A DNA stretch of 8,480 nt from Paracoccaceae bacterium (GTDB lineage: Bacteria > Pseudomonadota > Alphaproteobacteria > Rhodobacterales > Rhodobacteraceae). Location of the stretch: the NCBI GenBank assembly GCA_003545125.1, contig DQCI01000222.1, positions 1 to 8,480 on the forward strand. The letters are read 5' to 3'. Below, piece after piece: positions 1-5,999 of this stretch. The notes below the pieces were generated by a model. That model had not been told where the DNA came from and ran no database searches. It saw nothing but the letters and a program-made list of their open reading frames with translations. A program made the translations under genes and the position numbers. How positions within the stretch are numbered: position 1 is the stretch's first letter; each line of letters begins with the position of its first letter.

Positions 1-712
1 CATAGTGCTGGCGCAGCGCTGTGAGATCCTGGGGACCGAGGCGGGTGGCCGCGTAACTGTCGTGGGCGAGCGGAGATATGCCCTGGTAGGCGGTGCCGGC
101 GACCTCTGTCGTCAAGCCCATCGCCCGGGTCAACGCCTTCAGCATCGCCGCCTCGAAAGCCTTGGTTTCCAGCCCGGCCGCGACGACGATGCTGGCGCCG
201 AGGATACGGGTCCGGTCGGGGTCGACCGCGATCAGGGTGGCGATCTCGTCGATCTGCGCGCCGTCGACCCAATCGATCCCGGTGCCCGAGATGCTCACGC
301 CCGGGTCGAGGTCGAGGAAAAAGACCGTGATCTCGGCGCGGTCGGCGGGACCGACGCGGGCGAGGTGGAACCGGGCGCCGGTGGCGTTGAGCTCCCGCAG
401 CGCCCGGGTCAGCGCGGCCTCGGCGCGTTGCTTGGGGCGGCCGAGATAGCCTGGGTCGATCCGCCGGAGCGCGACCCGGATGGGGCTTTCGCTGCGCCAG
501 CGCAGCATCGGCCGGGCGCAGGCCCCGCCGGGCGGCGCGGCGCAGCTGACGAGGCGGTAGAAATCGCTGTCGGAAAGCCTGCCCGGCGCCGCGACCACGT
601 CGGCCGCCGGCGCCGGGGCTGCGCCGAGCAGCAGCAGGACCGAACAGACCGGTACACAGACCGGCGCGCAGACCCGTGCCAAGACCCGCGCCAGCGCGGG
701 TCCGGGGATCAC
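1..712 (-). CDS. DUF2927 family secreted protein (3' end cut by window edge)
   Basis: I translated this reading frame directly from the minus strand. It is open for 237 codons from a GTG at 710-712 to the left edge with no stop. Residues 1-37 look like a signal peptide: Arg-containing start, hydrophobic run SVLLLLGAAPAPAA, likely cut before Asp38. The mature part opens with LSDSDFYRLVSC and a second Cys eight residues later (C57, C65; a possible disulfide). It continues with W72 in a basic stretch, an amphipathic helix ending in ELNATG (about 98-112), a beta-like AEITVFFLDLDP (127-136), and a helix-turn LKALTRAMGLTTEV (191-204). This order matches my memory of DUF2927, a Rhodobacterales-rich family of exported or lipoprotein-like proteins without known function; there is no lipobox here. 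The GTG overlaps the phosphorylase stop (GTGA), suggesting translational coupling. A TTG ten codons further in is the main alternative start. Family call is by recollection, not search. Confidence 0.8.
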   Translation of the reverse strand, partial: MIPGPALARVLARVCAPVCVPVCSVLLLLGAAPAPAADVVAAPGRLSDSDFYRLVSCAAPPGGACARPMLRWRSESPIRVALRRIDPGYLGRPKQRAEAALTRALRELNATGARFHLARVGPADRAEITVFFLDLDPGVSISGTGIDWVDGAQIDEIATLIAVDPDRTRILGASIVVAAGLETKAFEAAMLKALTRAMGLTTEVAGTAYQGISPLAHDSYAATRLGPQDLTALRQHY

Positions 713-1572
713 AACACCCGCCCCGCGACCGCATCGAGCTTGGCGACCAAGTCGGGATCGCGCTTGTCCGGCGCGGTCATGATCGCGTGGGTGAGCGCGG
801 TGTCACAGCCGTGGCGGCAGCTGGCGTGCTCGGCCCCGAGCGCTTTCGGCAGGTTCGCGATGAGCTTGCGGGCGGCGGCCGAATTGGCGGTCAGCGTCGC
901 CATCACCTGTGTCACATCCACTTCGCCGTGCTCGGGGTGCCAGCAGTCGTAATCGGTCACCATCGCAACGCTGGCGTAGCAGATCTCGGCTTCCCGGGCG
1001 AGTTTCGCTTCGGGCATGTTGGTCATGCCGATCACGTCCGCGCCCCAGTGCTCGCGGTAGAGCTTCGACTCCGCCAGCGTCGAAAACTGCGGGCCCTCCA
1101 TCGCGAGGTAGGTGCCGCCCATATGCACGGTGACCCCTTCCGACGCCTCGAAACAGGCGCGCGACAGGTTCGAGCAGGTGGGGTGGGCGAGGCTCACATG
1201 GGCGACACAGCCGGTGCCGAAAAAGCTCTTGTCGCGCGCCACTGTGCGGTCGATGAACTGGTCGACGATGACGAAATCACCCGGTGCCATCTCCTCGCGG
1301 AAACTGCCCGTGGCCGAGACCGAGACGATATCGGTGACCCCGAGTCGTTTCATCGCGTCGATATTGGCGCGGTAGGGTACGCTGGTCGGCGTGTGCACAT
1401 GGCCGCGGCCGTGGCGGGGCAGGAAGACCATCTTCACGCCCCCGAGTCTGCCGGTGCAGAGCTGGTCCGACGGCGGCCCCCAGGGGGTGTCGACGCTGAC
1501 CCAGTTGGCCCCTTCGAGCCCCTCGACCTGGTAGAGCCCCGAGCCGCCGATAACGCCGATCACCCGTTCCAT
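709..1572 (-). CDS. mtnP: S-methyl-5'-thioadenosine phosphorylase
   Basis: Cleaves 5'-methylthioadenosine, a by-product of polyamine and acyl-homoserine-lactone synthesis, with phosphate to give adenine and 5-methylthioribose-1-phosphate in the cytoplasm. The 287 residues are a normal length for this family. Visible family motifs are the N-terminal phosphate loop GGSGLY (9-14), RHGRGH (53-58), VSATGSFREE (85-94), YLAMEGPQFST (155-165), GMTNMPEA (182-189) and TDYDCWH (206-212). Asp207 and Asp209 are the residues that by family knowledge contact the adenine ring; the DYD pattern marks an adenine-type (MTA) rather than guanine-type phosphorylase. The ATG at 1570-1572 is preceded by AAGGGAG at a good ribosome-binding distance. 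No adenine phosphoribosyltransferase or methylthioribose-1-P isomerase gene is in the window. The downstream partner instead encodes an exported DUF2927 protein, overlapping by four bases. Related purine nucleoside phosphorylases are the only serious alternative. Confidence 0.95.
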   Translation of the reverse strand: MERVIGVIGGSGLYQVEGLEGANWVSVDTPWGPPSDQLCTGRLGGVKMVFLPRHGRGHVHTPTSVPYRANIDAMKRLGVTDIVSVSATGSFREEMAPGDFVIVDQFIDRTVARDKSFFGTGCVAHVSLAHPTCSNLSRACFEASEGVTVHMGGTYLAMEGPQFSTLAESKLYREHWGADVIGMTNMPEAKLAREAEICYASVAMVTDYDCWHPEHGEVDVTQVMATLTANSAAARKLIANLPKALGAEHASCRHGCDTALTHAIMTAPDKRDPDLVAKLDAVAGRVL

Positions 1573-1719
1573 GTGTCACTCCCTTTCCAGTGCTCAAACT
1601 GCTGCCAAAGGGGTTGCAAATGCTCGGGCGGAAATCAACTCGAAACGGCGCAGGGGATGCAGACGGAAAGCCGCATTCGCGCCCGGAAAGGGCCGAAATC
1701 GGAGGGTATCGTCGCGGGC

Positions 1720-2334
1720 ATGTGGTTCTTCCGCTCGATAGAACTTCTGCCGCGACCGAGCTTTGTCGGGCTCGCGCCGACCGGGGCCATGCTTGCGGTT
1801 TGGACCTTGTTCGCGGGCACCGGGCCGCGGTTGTTCGGCGCGCAGGTCCTGCCGCTCTGGCTCGCCCTCGCGACCTATTTCGCGCTCACCTACGCCGCGC
1901 GGCTGCCCGAGCTGCTGGCGCGCGGCGAGGTCACCCGGCGGGCCCGGTTGACGCTCCACGCCTCGGTCGCGGCCACCCTGCTGGCGATCTTCGCAGGGGT
2001 CTTCGTGTCCGATCCGTGGTTTCTGCAGCTCGGCTGGATCGTTGGATGGCTGGGCTACACCGGGCTGTTCGTCGGGCTGCTGGTCACCGCGGGGCCGGGC
2101 GACCTCGCGCTGATGCCCCACCGCTGGGCCACCGATCACCCGTTTTCGCGCGAAGCGATGTGGATCGTCGCGGTGCGTCTTGCGGCGGTCGCGTTGCTGG
2201 TGTCCGCGGTCGCCTTGCACGGCACCCTCACCGAATGGGTGTACACGATCAGCCTCGGGCGGATCGCGCTATATTACCTGTTCGAATGGATCACCATCCT
2301 GTTCGCGTTGACCTGGCGGGACCGCGACAGCTGA
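1720..2334 (+). CDS. uncharacterised six-helix integral membrane protein
   Basis: I do not recognise the family. The 204-residue protein has about six hydrophobic segments: roughly 16-34, 40-60, 78-97, 103-124, 146-166 and 171-197. Short charged loops separate them (RLPELLARGEVTRRAR at 61-76; MPHRWATDHPFSREA at 132-146, rich in His/Arg/Asp). Charged or polar residues at the membrane edge include RHPF-like H140-P141-F142 and E189-W190 in the last helix. No enzyme or transporter signature is evident. The ATG at 1720 was chosen because GGAGGG lies upstream (1701-1706), although the 13-base gap is longer than ideal and the hydrophobic protein begins immediately after. An in-frame ATG at 1657 would add 21 mostly basic residues and lacks a well-spaced ribosome-binding site. 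It is transcribed divergently from the phosphorylase across a 147-bp gap. Coding is supported by the alternating hydrophobic pattern and by lack of any plausible protein on the other strand. Confidence 0.75.
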   Translation: MWFFRSIELLPRPSFVGLAPTGAMLAVWTLFAGTGPRLFGAQVLPLWLALATYFALTYAARLPELLARGEVTRRARLTLHASVAATLLAIFAGVFVSDPWFLQLGWIVGWLGYTGLFVGLLVTAGPGDLALMPHRWATDHPFSREAMWIVAVRLAAVALLVSAVALHGTLTEWVYTISLGRIALYYLFEWITILFALTWRDRDS

Positions 2335-2336
2335 GG

Positions 2337-2421
2337 GCCCGCACCGCGGGCAGGGGTCTCCGGAGCGGACGGCCGATTTGGGTCTTTCCGCCAGGATGCA
2401 GGGCGCGCCCCGGGACGCGCC
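2337..2421 (+). terminator. two GC-rich hairpins after the membrane-protein gene (weak)
   Basis: GCCCGC-ACC-GCGGGC (2337-2351) starts three bases after the stop codon. GGCGCG with CGCGCC around an 8-base loop (2402-2421) follows. Neither has a T-run, so these are at most weak or Rho-assisted terminators and may be chance in GC-rich DNA. The rest of the gap to 2540 shows only a TATATT (2457-2462) that could serve as a -10 element for the transporter gene; no convincing -35 accompanies it. Confidence 0.25.
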
Positions 2422-2529
2422 GTGGTCTGGCGGTAACAAGGTGCGGCCCGCTGACCTATATTGCCTGATGAACTGTGGTCATCCGCGGCGCATCGGTGTA
2501 GGGGGCGCGCAATCCATCCAATTCGACAC

Positions 2530-2543
2530 GAGGTGACACCTTG
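2530..2543 (+). promoter_or_regulatory. ribosome-binding site and TTG start of the SulP gene
   Basis: GAGG (2530-2533, within GAGGTGA) lies seven bases before TTG at 2541-2543, which opens the SulP frame. No ATG or GTG in that frame has an equally good site nearby. The first Met inside the protein (residue 30) would remove the basic N-terminal stretch that normally precedes the first SulP helix. The GTG inside the Shine-Dalgarno itself (2533) is out of frame. Confidence 0.6.
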
Positions 2544-4166
2544 GCCCGAGCCCTGCTGGCGCGCTATGCCGACCGTATCCGACCCGACTTTCGCGCAGGG
2601 TCCGGCGAGACGTTGAGCCTCGCCCGGATGCGGATCGAACTCCTCGCCGGTCTCACGGTGGCGCTCGCGCTGGTGCCCGAGGCGGTGGCGTTTGCCTTCG
2701 TCGCCGGGGTGCATCCGCTGGTCGGGCTCTACGCGGCCTTTCTGGTCGGTCTGGTGACCGCGCTGTTCGGCGGACGGCCGGGGATGATCTCGGGCGCCAC
2801 CGGCGCGCTGGCGGTGGTGATGGTGTCGCTGGTGGCCGAGCATGGCGTCGAATACCTCTTCGCCACCGTGGTGCTGATGGGCATCCTTCAAGTGGCGGTG
2901 GGGGCGCTGCATTGGGGCAAGTTCATCCGGCTGGTGCCGCACCCGGTGATGCTGGGCTTCGTCAACGGGCTCGCGATCGTGATCTTCCTGGCCCAGCTTG
3001 GCCAGTTCAAGGTGCCCGGCACGGTCGAGGCCACCGGCCACGGCGCCGGTGGCGGCGAATGGCTGACCGGCCTGCCGCTCTATGCCATGCTCGGGCTCGT
3101 GGTGCTGACGATGGCGGTGATCTGGGTCATGCCGAAGCTTACCAAGGTGATCCCGGCGCCGCTTGCGGGCATCGCCGTGGTTGCCGCGGTGGTGATCGGC
3201 TTCGGCATTGACGTGCCGCGGGTGGGCGACCTGGCCTCGATCGAGGGGGGCTTGCCCGGCTTCCACCTGCCGGGCGTGCCGTTCGAGCTGGAGACGCTGC
3301 GGATCATCCTGCCCTACGCGGTGATCCTCGCCGCCATCGGCCTTATCGAGAGCCTGCTCACCCTCAACCTTGTGGGCGAGATGACCGGTAAGCGCGGCGG
3401 CGCCAGCCAGGAATGCATCGCCCAGGGCTCGGCCAATATCATCACCGGCTTTTTCGGCGGCATGGGCGGCTGCGCGATGATCGGTCAGTCGATGATCAAC
3501 GTGAAATCGGGCGGACGCACGCGGATCGCCGGTATCGCGGCGGCGCTGTTCCTGCTGTCGTTCATCCTGTTCGCGAGCCCGCTGATCGAGCAGATCCCGC
3601 TCGCCGCCCTCGTCGGCGTGATGTTCATGGTGGTGATCGGCACCTTCGCCTGGAACTCGGTCCGGATCCTGTTCCGGGTGCCGCGCACCGATGCTTTCGT
3701 GATCGTGCTGGTGACGGCGGTCACGGTGGCGGAAGACCTTGCGACCGCGGTGGTCGTCGGCGTGATCGTCTCGGCGCTGGCCTACGCCTGGCAGAACGCG
3801 CGCCGCATCCACGCCGATGTCTACACGACGGCGGACGGCCAGAAGATCTACCGGGTCCAGGGGCCGCTGTTCTTCGGCTCGGCGGAAGGCTTCGCCGAGC
3901 TGTTCGACGTCGGCGCGGACCCCAAGTCGGTGGTGGTCGATTTCGCCGACAGTCGGGTGGTCGATCAGTCGGCGTTGCAGGCGATCGAGGCAGTGGCGTT
4001 GAAATACGAGGCCGTCGGCAAGACGCTGCAGCTTCGCCACCTGTCGCACGATTGCCACGCGCTGTTGACCAAGGCCGGTCACCTGATGGTCGATTCGGAC
4101 GACGACCCCGACTACGCGATCGCCGCCGACTACACGGTGCGTACGGGGATCCTCGGAGGCCATTGA
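2541..4166 (+). CDS. SulP family inorganic anion transporter with C-terminal STAS domain
   Basis: A 541-residue inner-membrane transporter of the SulP/SLC26 family; family substrates include sulfate, bicarbonate and other anions, and the sequence does not decide between them. The membrane domain covers about residues 33-418: first helix LLAGLTVALALVPEAVAFAFVAG, then HPLVGLYAAF (58-67), the GATGALAVV segment (85-93), PHPVMLGFVNG (133-143), and the conserved loop GGASQECIAQGSANIITGFFGGMGG beginning near 286, followed by GQSMINVKSGGRTR (315-328). A cytoplasmic STAS domain spans about 428-535, with VVVDFADSRVVDQSALQAI (464-482) matching the loop that carries the phosphorylated Ser in anti-sigma-factor antagonists. 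Length and domain order are normal for the family. The start is TTG, supported by its ribosome-binding site. It stands alone on its strand and converges with the flavin protein gene, the two stops being separated by the palindrome array. It may be a bicarbonate or sulfate permease; I give no gene symbol. Confidence 0.93.
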   Translation: MARALLARYADRIRPDFRAGSGETLSLARMRIELLAGLTVALALVPEAVAFAFVAGVHPLVGLYAAFLVGLVTALFGGRPGMISGATGALAVVMVSLVAEHGVEYLFATVVLMGILQVAVGALHWGKFIRLVPHPVMLGFVNGLAIVIFLAQLGQFKVPGTVEATGHGAGGGEWLTGLPLYAMLGLVVLTMAVIWVMPKLTKVIPAPLAGIAVVAAVVIGFGIDVPRVGDLASIEGGLPGFHLPGVPFELETLRIILPYAVILAAIGLIESLLTLNLVGEMTGKRGGASQECIAQGSANIITGFFGGMGGCAMIGQSMINVKSGGRTRIAGIAAALFLLSFILFASPLIEQIPLAALVGVMFMVVIGTFAWNSVRILFRVPRTDAFVIVLVTAVTVAEDLATAVVVGVIVSALAYAWQNARRIHADVYTTADGQKIYRVQGPLFFGSAEGFAELFDVGADPKSVVVDFADSRVVDQSALQAIEAVALKYEAVGKTLQLRHLSHDCHALLTKAGHLMVDSDDDPDYAIAADYTVRTGILGGH

Positions 4167-4172
4167 GCGGGA

Positions 4173-4313
4173 CCAAGGATTTTCGAGAATCCTTGGCAAA
4201 ACCCTTCAAAGGGTTTTGGACCGGGATCGGTCCCCGCGCCGGGGGGGGACGCCGCTTCGAAGCGGCGTAAACGCGGTTTCGAAACCGCGTCTCAAGGCGC
4301 TTCGAAGCGCCTT
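4173..4313. repeat. array of about seven consecutive inverted repeats between convergent genes
   Basis: Starting six bases after the SulP stop, nearly every base belongs to an inverted repeat. (1) 4173-4196, arms CCAAGGATT/AATCCTTGG, centre TTCGAG. (2) 4197-4218, arms CAAAACCCT/AGGGTTTTG, loop TCAA. (3) 4218-4233, arms GGACCG/CGGTCC, loop GGAT. (4) 4230-4250, arms GTCCCC/GGGGAC, or alternatively CCCCG-CGC-CGGGG at 4232-4244. (5) 4249-4268, (6) 4271-4290 and (7) 4294-4313 are perfect 20-bp palindromes. Units abut or overlap by one to four bases in the first half and are joined by AA and CTC in the second. Centres fall at 4184.5, 4207.5, 4225.5, about 4240, 4258.5, 4280.5 and 4303.5. The array lies in the 3' region of both neighbouring genes, so either transcript could fold into serial hairpins. 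No T-tract follows the stems. Function is unknown; bidirectional termination or mRNA 3'-end protection is the simplest idea. Confidence 0.9.
4249..4313. repeat. three tandem 20-bp perfect palindromes centred on TTCGAA
   Basis: Half-sites read ACGCCGCTTC, ACGCGGTTTC and AAGGCGCTTC, each followed at once by its exact complement. The common core is GYTTCGAARC, while the outer five bases differ. The first two share ACGC ends; the first and third share GCTTCGAAGC. Two-base (AA) and three-base (CTC) linkers give centre spacings of 22 and 23 bp. Pairing is kept while the sequence changes, which points to a structural role or a symmetric protein site. As DNA they could also extrude cruciforms. An eight-G run (4241-4248) sits immediately to the left. 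Confidence 0.92.
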
Positions 4314-4347
4314 CGCCCGCCACACCCACGCCGGTCTTCTCGGCCGA

Positions 4348-4377
4348 AAGGGCTCTGCGGGCGGCGCGCCGGCCCTT
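4348..4377 (-). terminator. possible terminator hairpin of the flavin protein gene
   Basis: AAGGGC (4348-4353) pairs with GCCCTT (4372-4377), enclosing a GC-rich loop that contains the palindrome CGGCGCGCCG. On the minus strand it begins about ten bases after the stop codon and the 3' arm ends in CTTTCGG, a very short T-run. The long loop makes it a modest candidate; the palindrome array further along could do the same job. Confidence 0.35.
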
Positions 4378-4387
4378 CTGGCGAGCC

Positions 4388-4993
4388 TCAGTCGTCCGGA
4401 CGCTGTAACTCGACGTAGTCGCGCACCACGACGTAATCGCGGTAGCCCAGCCGGCCGACGAGGCCGAAGCGGGCCGGGTCGAACTTGCCATCGACCAGGC
4501 AATCGTCGCGGATATAGACCCCGACCACTTCGCCGAAAACCACGAAGTTGTTCTCACCCTTGGCCTTGACGACCTGGGTCAGCCGGCATTCGAGCGCGGC
4601 AGGCGCCAGTGCCACCCGCGAACAGGCGATCTCCTTGCAGGCGGCCTTGGTCACGTCGGCGGCGGCGAATTCGTCGGTGCCGGCGGGAAAACCGGCCGAC
4701 GAGGCATTCATCGGCCCGATGCCCTCTTCCTCGACGATGTTGATGCAGAACGCGCCGGTCTGCTCGATATTGCTGAGCGTGTCCTTGCCGCGCAGACGGT
4801 CGGGTTTGGAGCCGGTGGTGGAGAACATCACCTGCGGCGGATCGTAGGCGACGCCGTTGAAGAAGGAGTAGGGGGCGAGGTTGTCATGGCCGTCGGTGCC
4901 CCGGGTCGAGACCCAGGCGATCGGCCGGGGCGCGACGATGGCGTTGAACGGGTTGTGCGGCAGGCCGTGGCCGTTTTCGGGGCGGTAGAACAT
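4388..4993 (-). CDS. flavin reductase-like, FMN-binding split-barrel protein
   Basis: A 201-residue cytoplasmic protein of the flavin reductase-like (Flavin_Reduct, split-barrel) family, members of which bind FMN and either reduce free flavin with NAD(P)H or act as flavoprotein electron carriers. Family features seen are the N-terminal NAIVAPRPIAWVST (17-30), NLAPYSFFNGVAYDPPQVMFS (38-58) in the flavin phosphate/isoalloxazine region, KDTLSN (70-75), FCINIV (82-87), ECRLTQVVKAKGENNFVVFGEVVGVYI (135-161) forming barrel strands, and RLGYRDYVVV (181-190) near the end. Length fits single-domain members. The ATG at 4991-4993 has GAGGAG eight bases upstream. It is divergent from the acetyltransferase gene with a 138-bp shared upstream gap and has no monooxygenase partner nearby, so the specific role (flavin supply, nitro- or other reduction) cannot be assigned from context. 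Confidence 0.9.
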   Translation of the reverse strand: MFYRPENGHGLPHNPFNAIVAPRPIAWVSTRGTDGHDNLAPYSFFNGVAYDPPQVMFSTTGSKPDRLRGKDTLSNIEQTGAFCINIVEEEGIGPMNASSAGFPAGTDEFAAADVTKAACKEIACSRVALAPAALECRLTQVVKAKGENNFVVFGEVVGVYIRDDCLVDGKFDPARFGLVGRLGYRDYVVVRDYVELQRPDD

Positions 4994-5057
4994 CAGTCCG
5001 GCTCCTCGCTTGGGTTTGCTCTGCTGATAAGCCCATGTTACGGGCGTTTCCAGCCAT

Positions 5058-5072
5058 ATTATCGGCCATAAT
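5058..5072. promoter_or_regulatory. inverted repeat in the divergent upstream region (possible operator)
   Basis: ATTAT-CGGCC-ATAAT forms a 15-bp dyad in the AT-richer middle of the 138-bp gap between the divergent flavin-protein and acetyltransferase genes. GCCATATTATCGGC and GCCATAATCGGC also form an imperfect overlapping direct repeat around it. The TATTAT/CATAAT strings could instead be -10 elements facing either way, although I find no well-spaced -35 partner on either strand. Confidence 0.35.
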
Positions 5073-5131
5073 CGGCGTCATTACACGAGGCGTCGTGAAG
5101 GCCGGATTAACGGGAGGCGAAGGCAAAGCCC

Positions 5132-5626
5132 ATGTTTCGGGTGCAGGGTGAGACAGAGGCGGATTGGTGGGAGGTCGAAGGCCTCTACGATCTGTGCTTC
5201 GCGCCGGGGCGCGAGGCGCTGTCGTCCTACCGGCTGCGCGATGGGGTCGAGCCGGTCTCGGGCCTGTCGCTCACCGCGCGCGATCCACAGAGCATCCTCG
5301 CCGGCGCGATCCGGTATTGGCCGGTGCGGGTCGGGGGCCGGGCAGCGCTCTTGCTGGGGCCGGTGGCAGTTCACCCGACGCACCAGGGCGAAGGTCTCGG
5401 CGCGCTGTTGATGCAGGAAAGCATCGCCCGGGGGGCGGTGCTGGGCTGGAAACGGGTGATGCTGGTCGGCGACAGGCCCTACTACGCGCGATTCGGGTTC
5501 GAGGTGTTGGAAGGGGTGGAGATGCCGCCGCCGACCAATCCCGAGCGTGTGCTGGGTCTCGACCTGGTGCCGGGAAGCTGGGCCGGAGTGACCGGAGCGG
5601 TGGAGCGCTGGCAGGCGGGGGACTGA
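5132..5626 (+). CDS. GNAT family N-acetyltransferase (YhbS-like)
   Basis: A 164-residue single-domain acetyltransferase that would transfer acetyl from acetyl-CoA to an unknown amine. Seen in the protein: alpha1 region WWEVEGLYDLCF (12-23); strands around 56-64 and 70-80; the acetyl-CoA pyrophosphate loop QGEGLG (85-90), after LLLGPVAVHPTHQ and before the helix ALLMQESIARGAVLG; and VMLVGDRPYYARFGFE (109-124), the C-terminal YYxRFGF motif typical of the YhbS/COG3153 subgroup. Length matches that subgroup. Start choice: ATG at 5132 with GAAGG eight bases upstream; GGGAGG lies a further six bases back. The gene is convergent with the small membrane protein gene, the stop codons being only about 24 bp apart, and divergent from the flavin protein. 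Substrate cannot be inferred. Confidence 0.92.
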   Translation: MFRVQGETEADWWEVEGLYDLCFAPGREALSSYRLRDGVEPVSGLSLTARDPQSILAGAIRYWPVRVGGRAALLLGPVAVHPTHQGEGLGALLMQESIARGAVLGWKRVMLVGDRPYYARFGFEVLEGVEMPPPTNPERVLGLDLVPGSWAGVTGAVERWQAGD

Positions 5627-5650
5627 AACCAGGCGGGGCCGGTGCGACGG

Positions 5651-5956
5651 TCAGCGCCGCGGCGCTTGCGCCTCGACCCGTGCATGGCGGGCGCGCATCG
5701 GGCGGGCGCGGACGGGCCGGGCCCGCAACGTGCTGCGGGCGCGGACCGGTTGGGCGCCTGCAGGCAGGCCGCGGCGCGGGCGGGGCCGCGGGAAAGACGG
5801 CGCGAAGGCGATGATCAGCGCCGAAAGCACGACGCCGAGCGCGCCGGCCAAGGAATAGGCGAGCACGGCGAGCAGAACACTGCCGCCGGAATAGAGCACA
5901 AACCCAGCCCCGATGGCACCGGTGACGAAACCGACCAGGACGAAGTAGAGAATCAT
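5651..5956 (-). CDS. small membrane protein with Arg-rich repeat tail
   Basis: A 101-residue protein of unknown function. Two predicted transmembrane helices come first (about 2-22, ILYFVLVGFVTGAIGAGFVLY, and 27-51, SVLLAVLAYSLAGALGVVLSAL), with Gly/Ala-rich small faces and a short loop SGG between them. A strongly basic tail (57-101) contains about fifteen Arg and no Lys, organised as [V/L/M]RAR[S/P/H] repeats. By the positive-inside rule the tail should be cytoplasmic, which would place the N-terminus there too. Start: ATG at 5954-5956 has AAGGGAG about six bases upstream; an in-frame ATG at 5981-5983 would add nine polar residues without a better ribosome-binding site. A perfect TTAA-N7-TTAA site lies about 44 bp upstream, suggesting CtrA control. 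Similar short two-helix proteins occur in Rhodobacterales by my recollection; I know no assigned function. The tail could bind nucleic acid or acidic lipid, but that is inference. Confidence 0.75.
   Translation of the reverse strand: MILYFVLVGFVTGAIGAGFVLYSGGSVLLAVLAYSLAGALGVVLSALIIAFAPSFPRPRPRRGLPAGAQPVRARSTLRARPVRARPMRARHARVEAQAPRR
5684..5746 (-). repeat. 15-bp imperfect tandem repeat coding for RAR pentapeptides
   Basis: Inside the small membrane protein gene, residues 71-91 read VRARS-T-LRARP-VRARP-MRARH. Each unit is a 15-bp module built round CGCGCCCGC-like sequence on the coding strand, with one extra codon after the first unit. Clean in-frame repetition suggests expansion by slippage or unequal crossover, so copy number may vary between strains. 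Confidence 0.7.
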
Positions 5957-5999
5957 GTCCGTCTCCCTTGTTTGTGCCACCATGGTCGGCCGGGATGGG

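Noticed and set aside
409..657. 82-codon minus-strand frame near the left end
   Set aside because: It is an Arg/Pro-rich out-of-frame shadow of the DUF2927 gene, which covers the same bases in another frame with a signal peptide and family motifs.
5..952. 315-codon plus-strand open frame at the left edge
   Set aside because: It is antisense to the DUF2927 and phosphorylase genes, which have recognisable motifs and a coupled start/stop.
676..1719. Long plus-strand open frame reaching back from the membrane protein across the phosphorylase gene
   Set aside because: The upstream part is antisense to clearly recognised phosphorylase. The membrane protein begins at the 1720 ATG near a GGAGGG site.
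2274..4199. 641-codon open frame on the minus strand opposite the SulP gene
   Set aside because: Its product is a His/Asp/Arg-rich low-complexity string with no domain pattern. It mirrors the SulP codons in GC-rich DNA, where stops are rare in the antisense frame.
4173..4313. CRISPR array
   Set aside because: The units are inverted, not direct, repeats. They differ from one another and are separated by no more than three bases, leaving no spacers.
4206..4502. 98-codon minus-strand frame through the palindrome array
   Set aside because: It overlaps the 3' end of the flavin protein out of frame, is Arg/Pro-rich, and translates palindromes rather than a protein pattern.
5164..5814. 216-codon plus-strand frame over the acetyltransferase
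   Set aside because: Gly/Ala/Arg-rich out-of-frame shadow. The acetyltransferase frame holds the QGEGLG and YYxRFGF motifs.
5957..5983. Upstream ATG adding nine residues to the small membrane protein
   Set aside because: The internal ATG has a clear AAGGGAG at good spacing and begins directly with the first hydrophobic helix.
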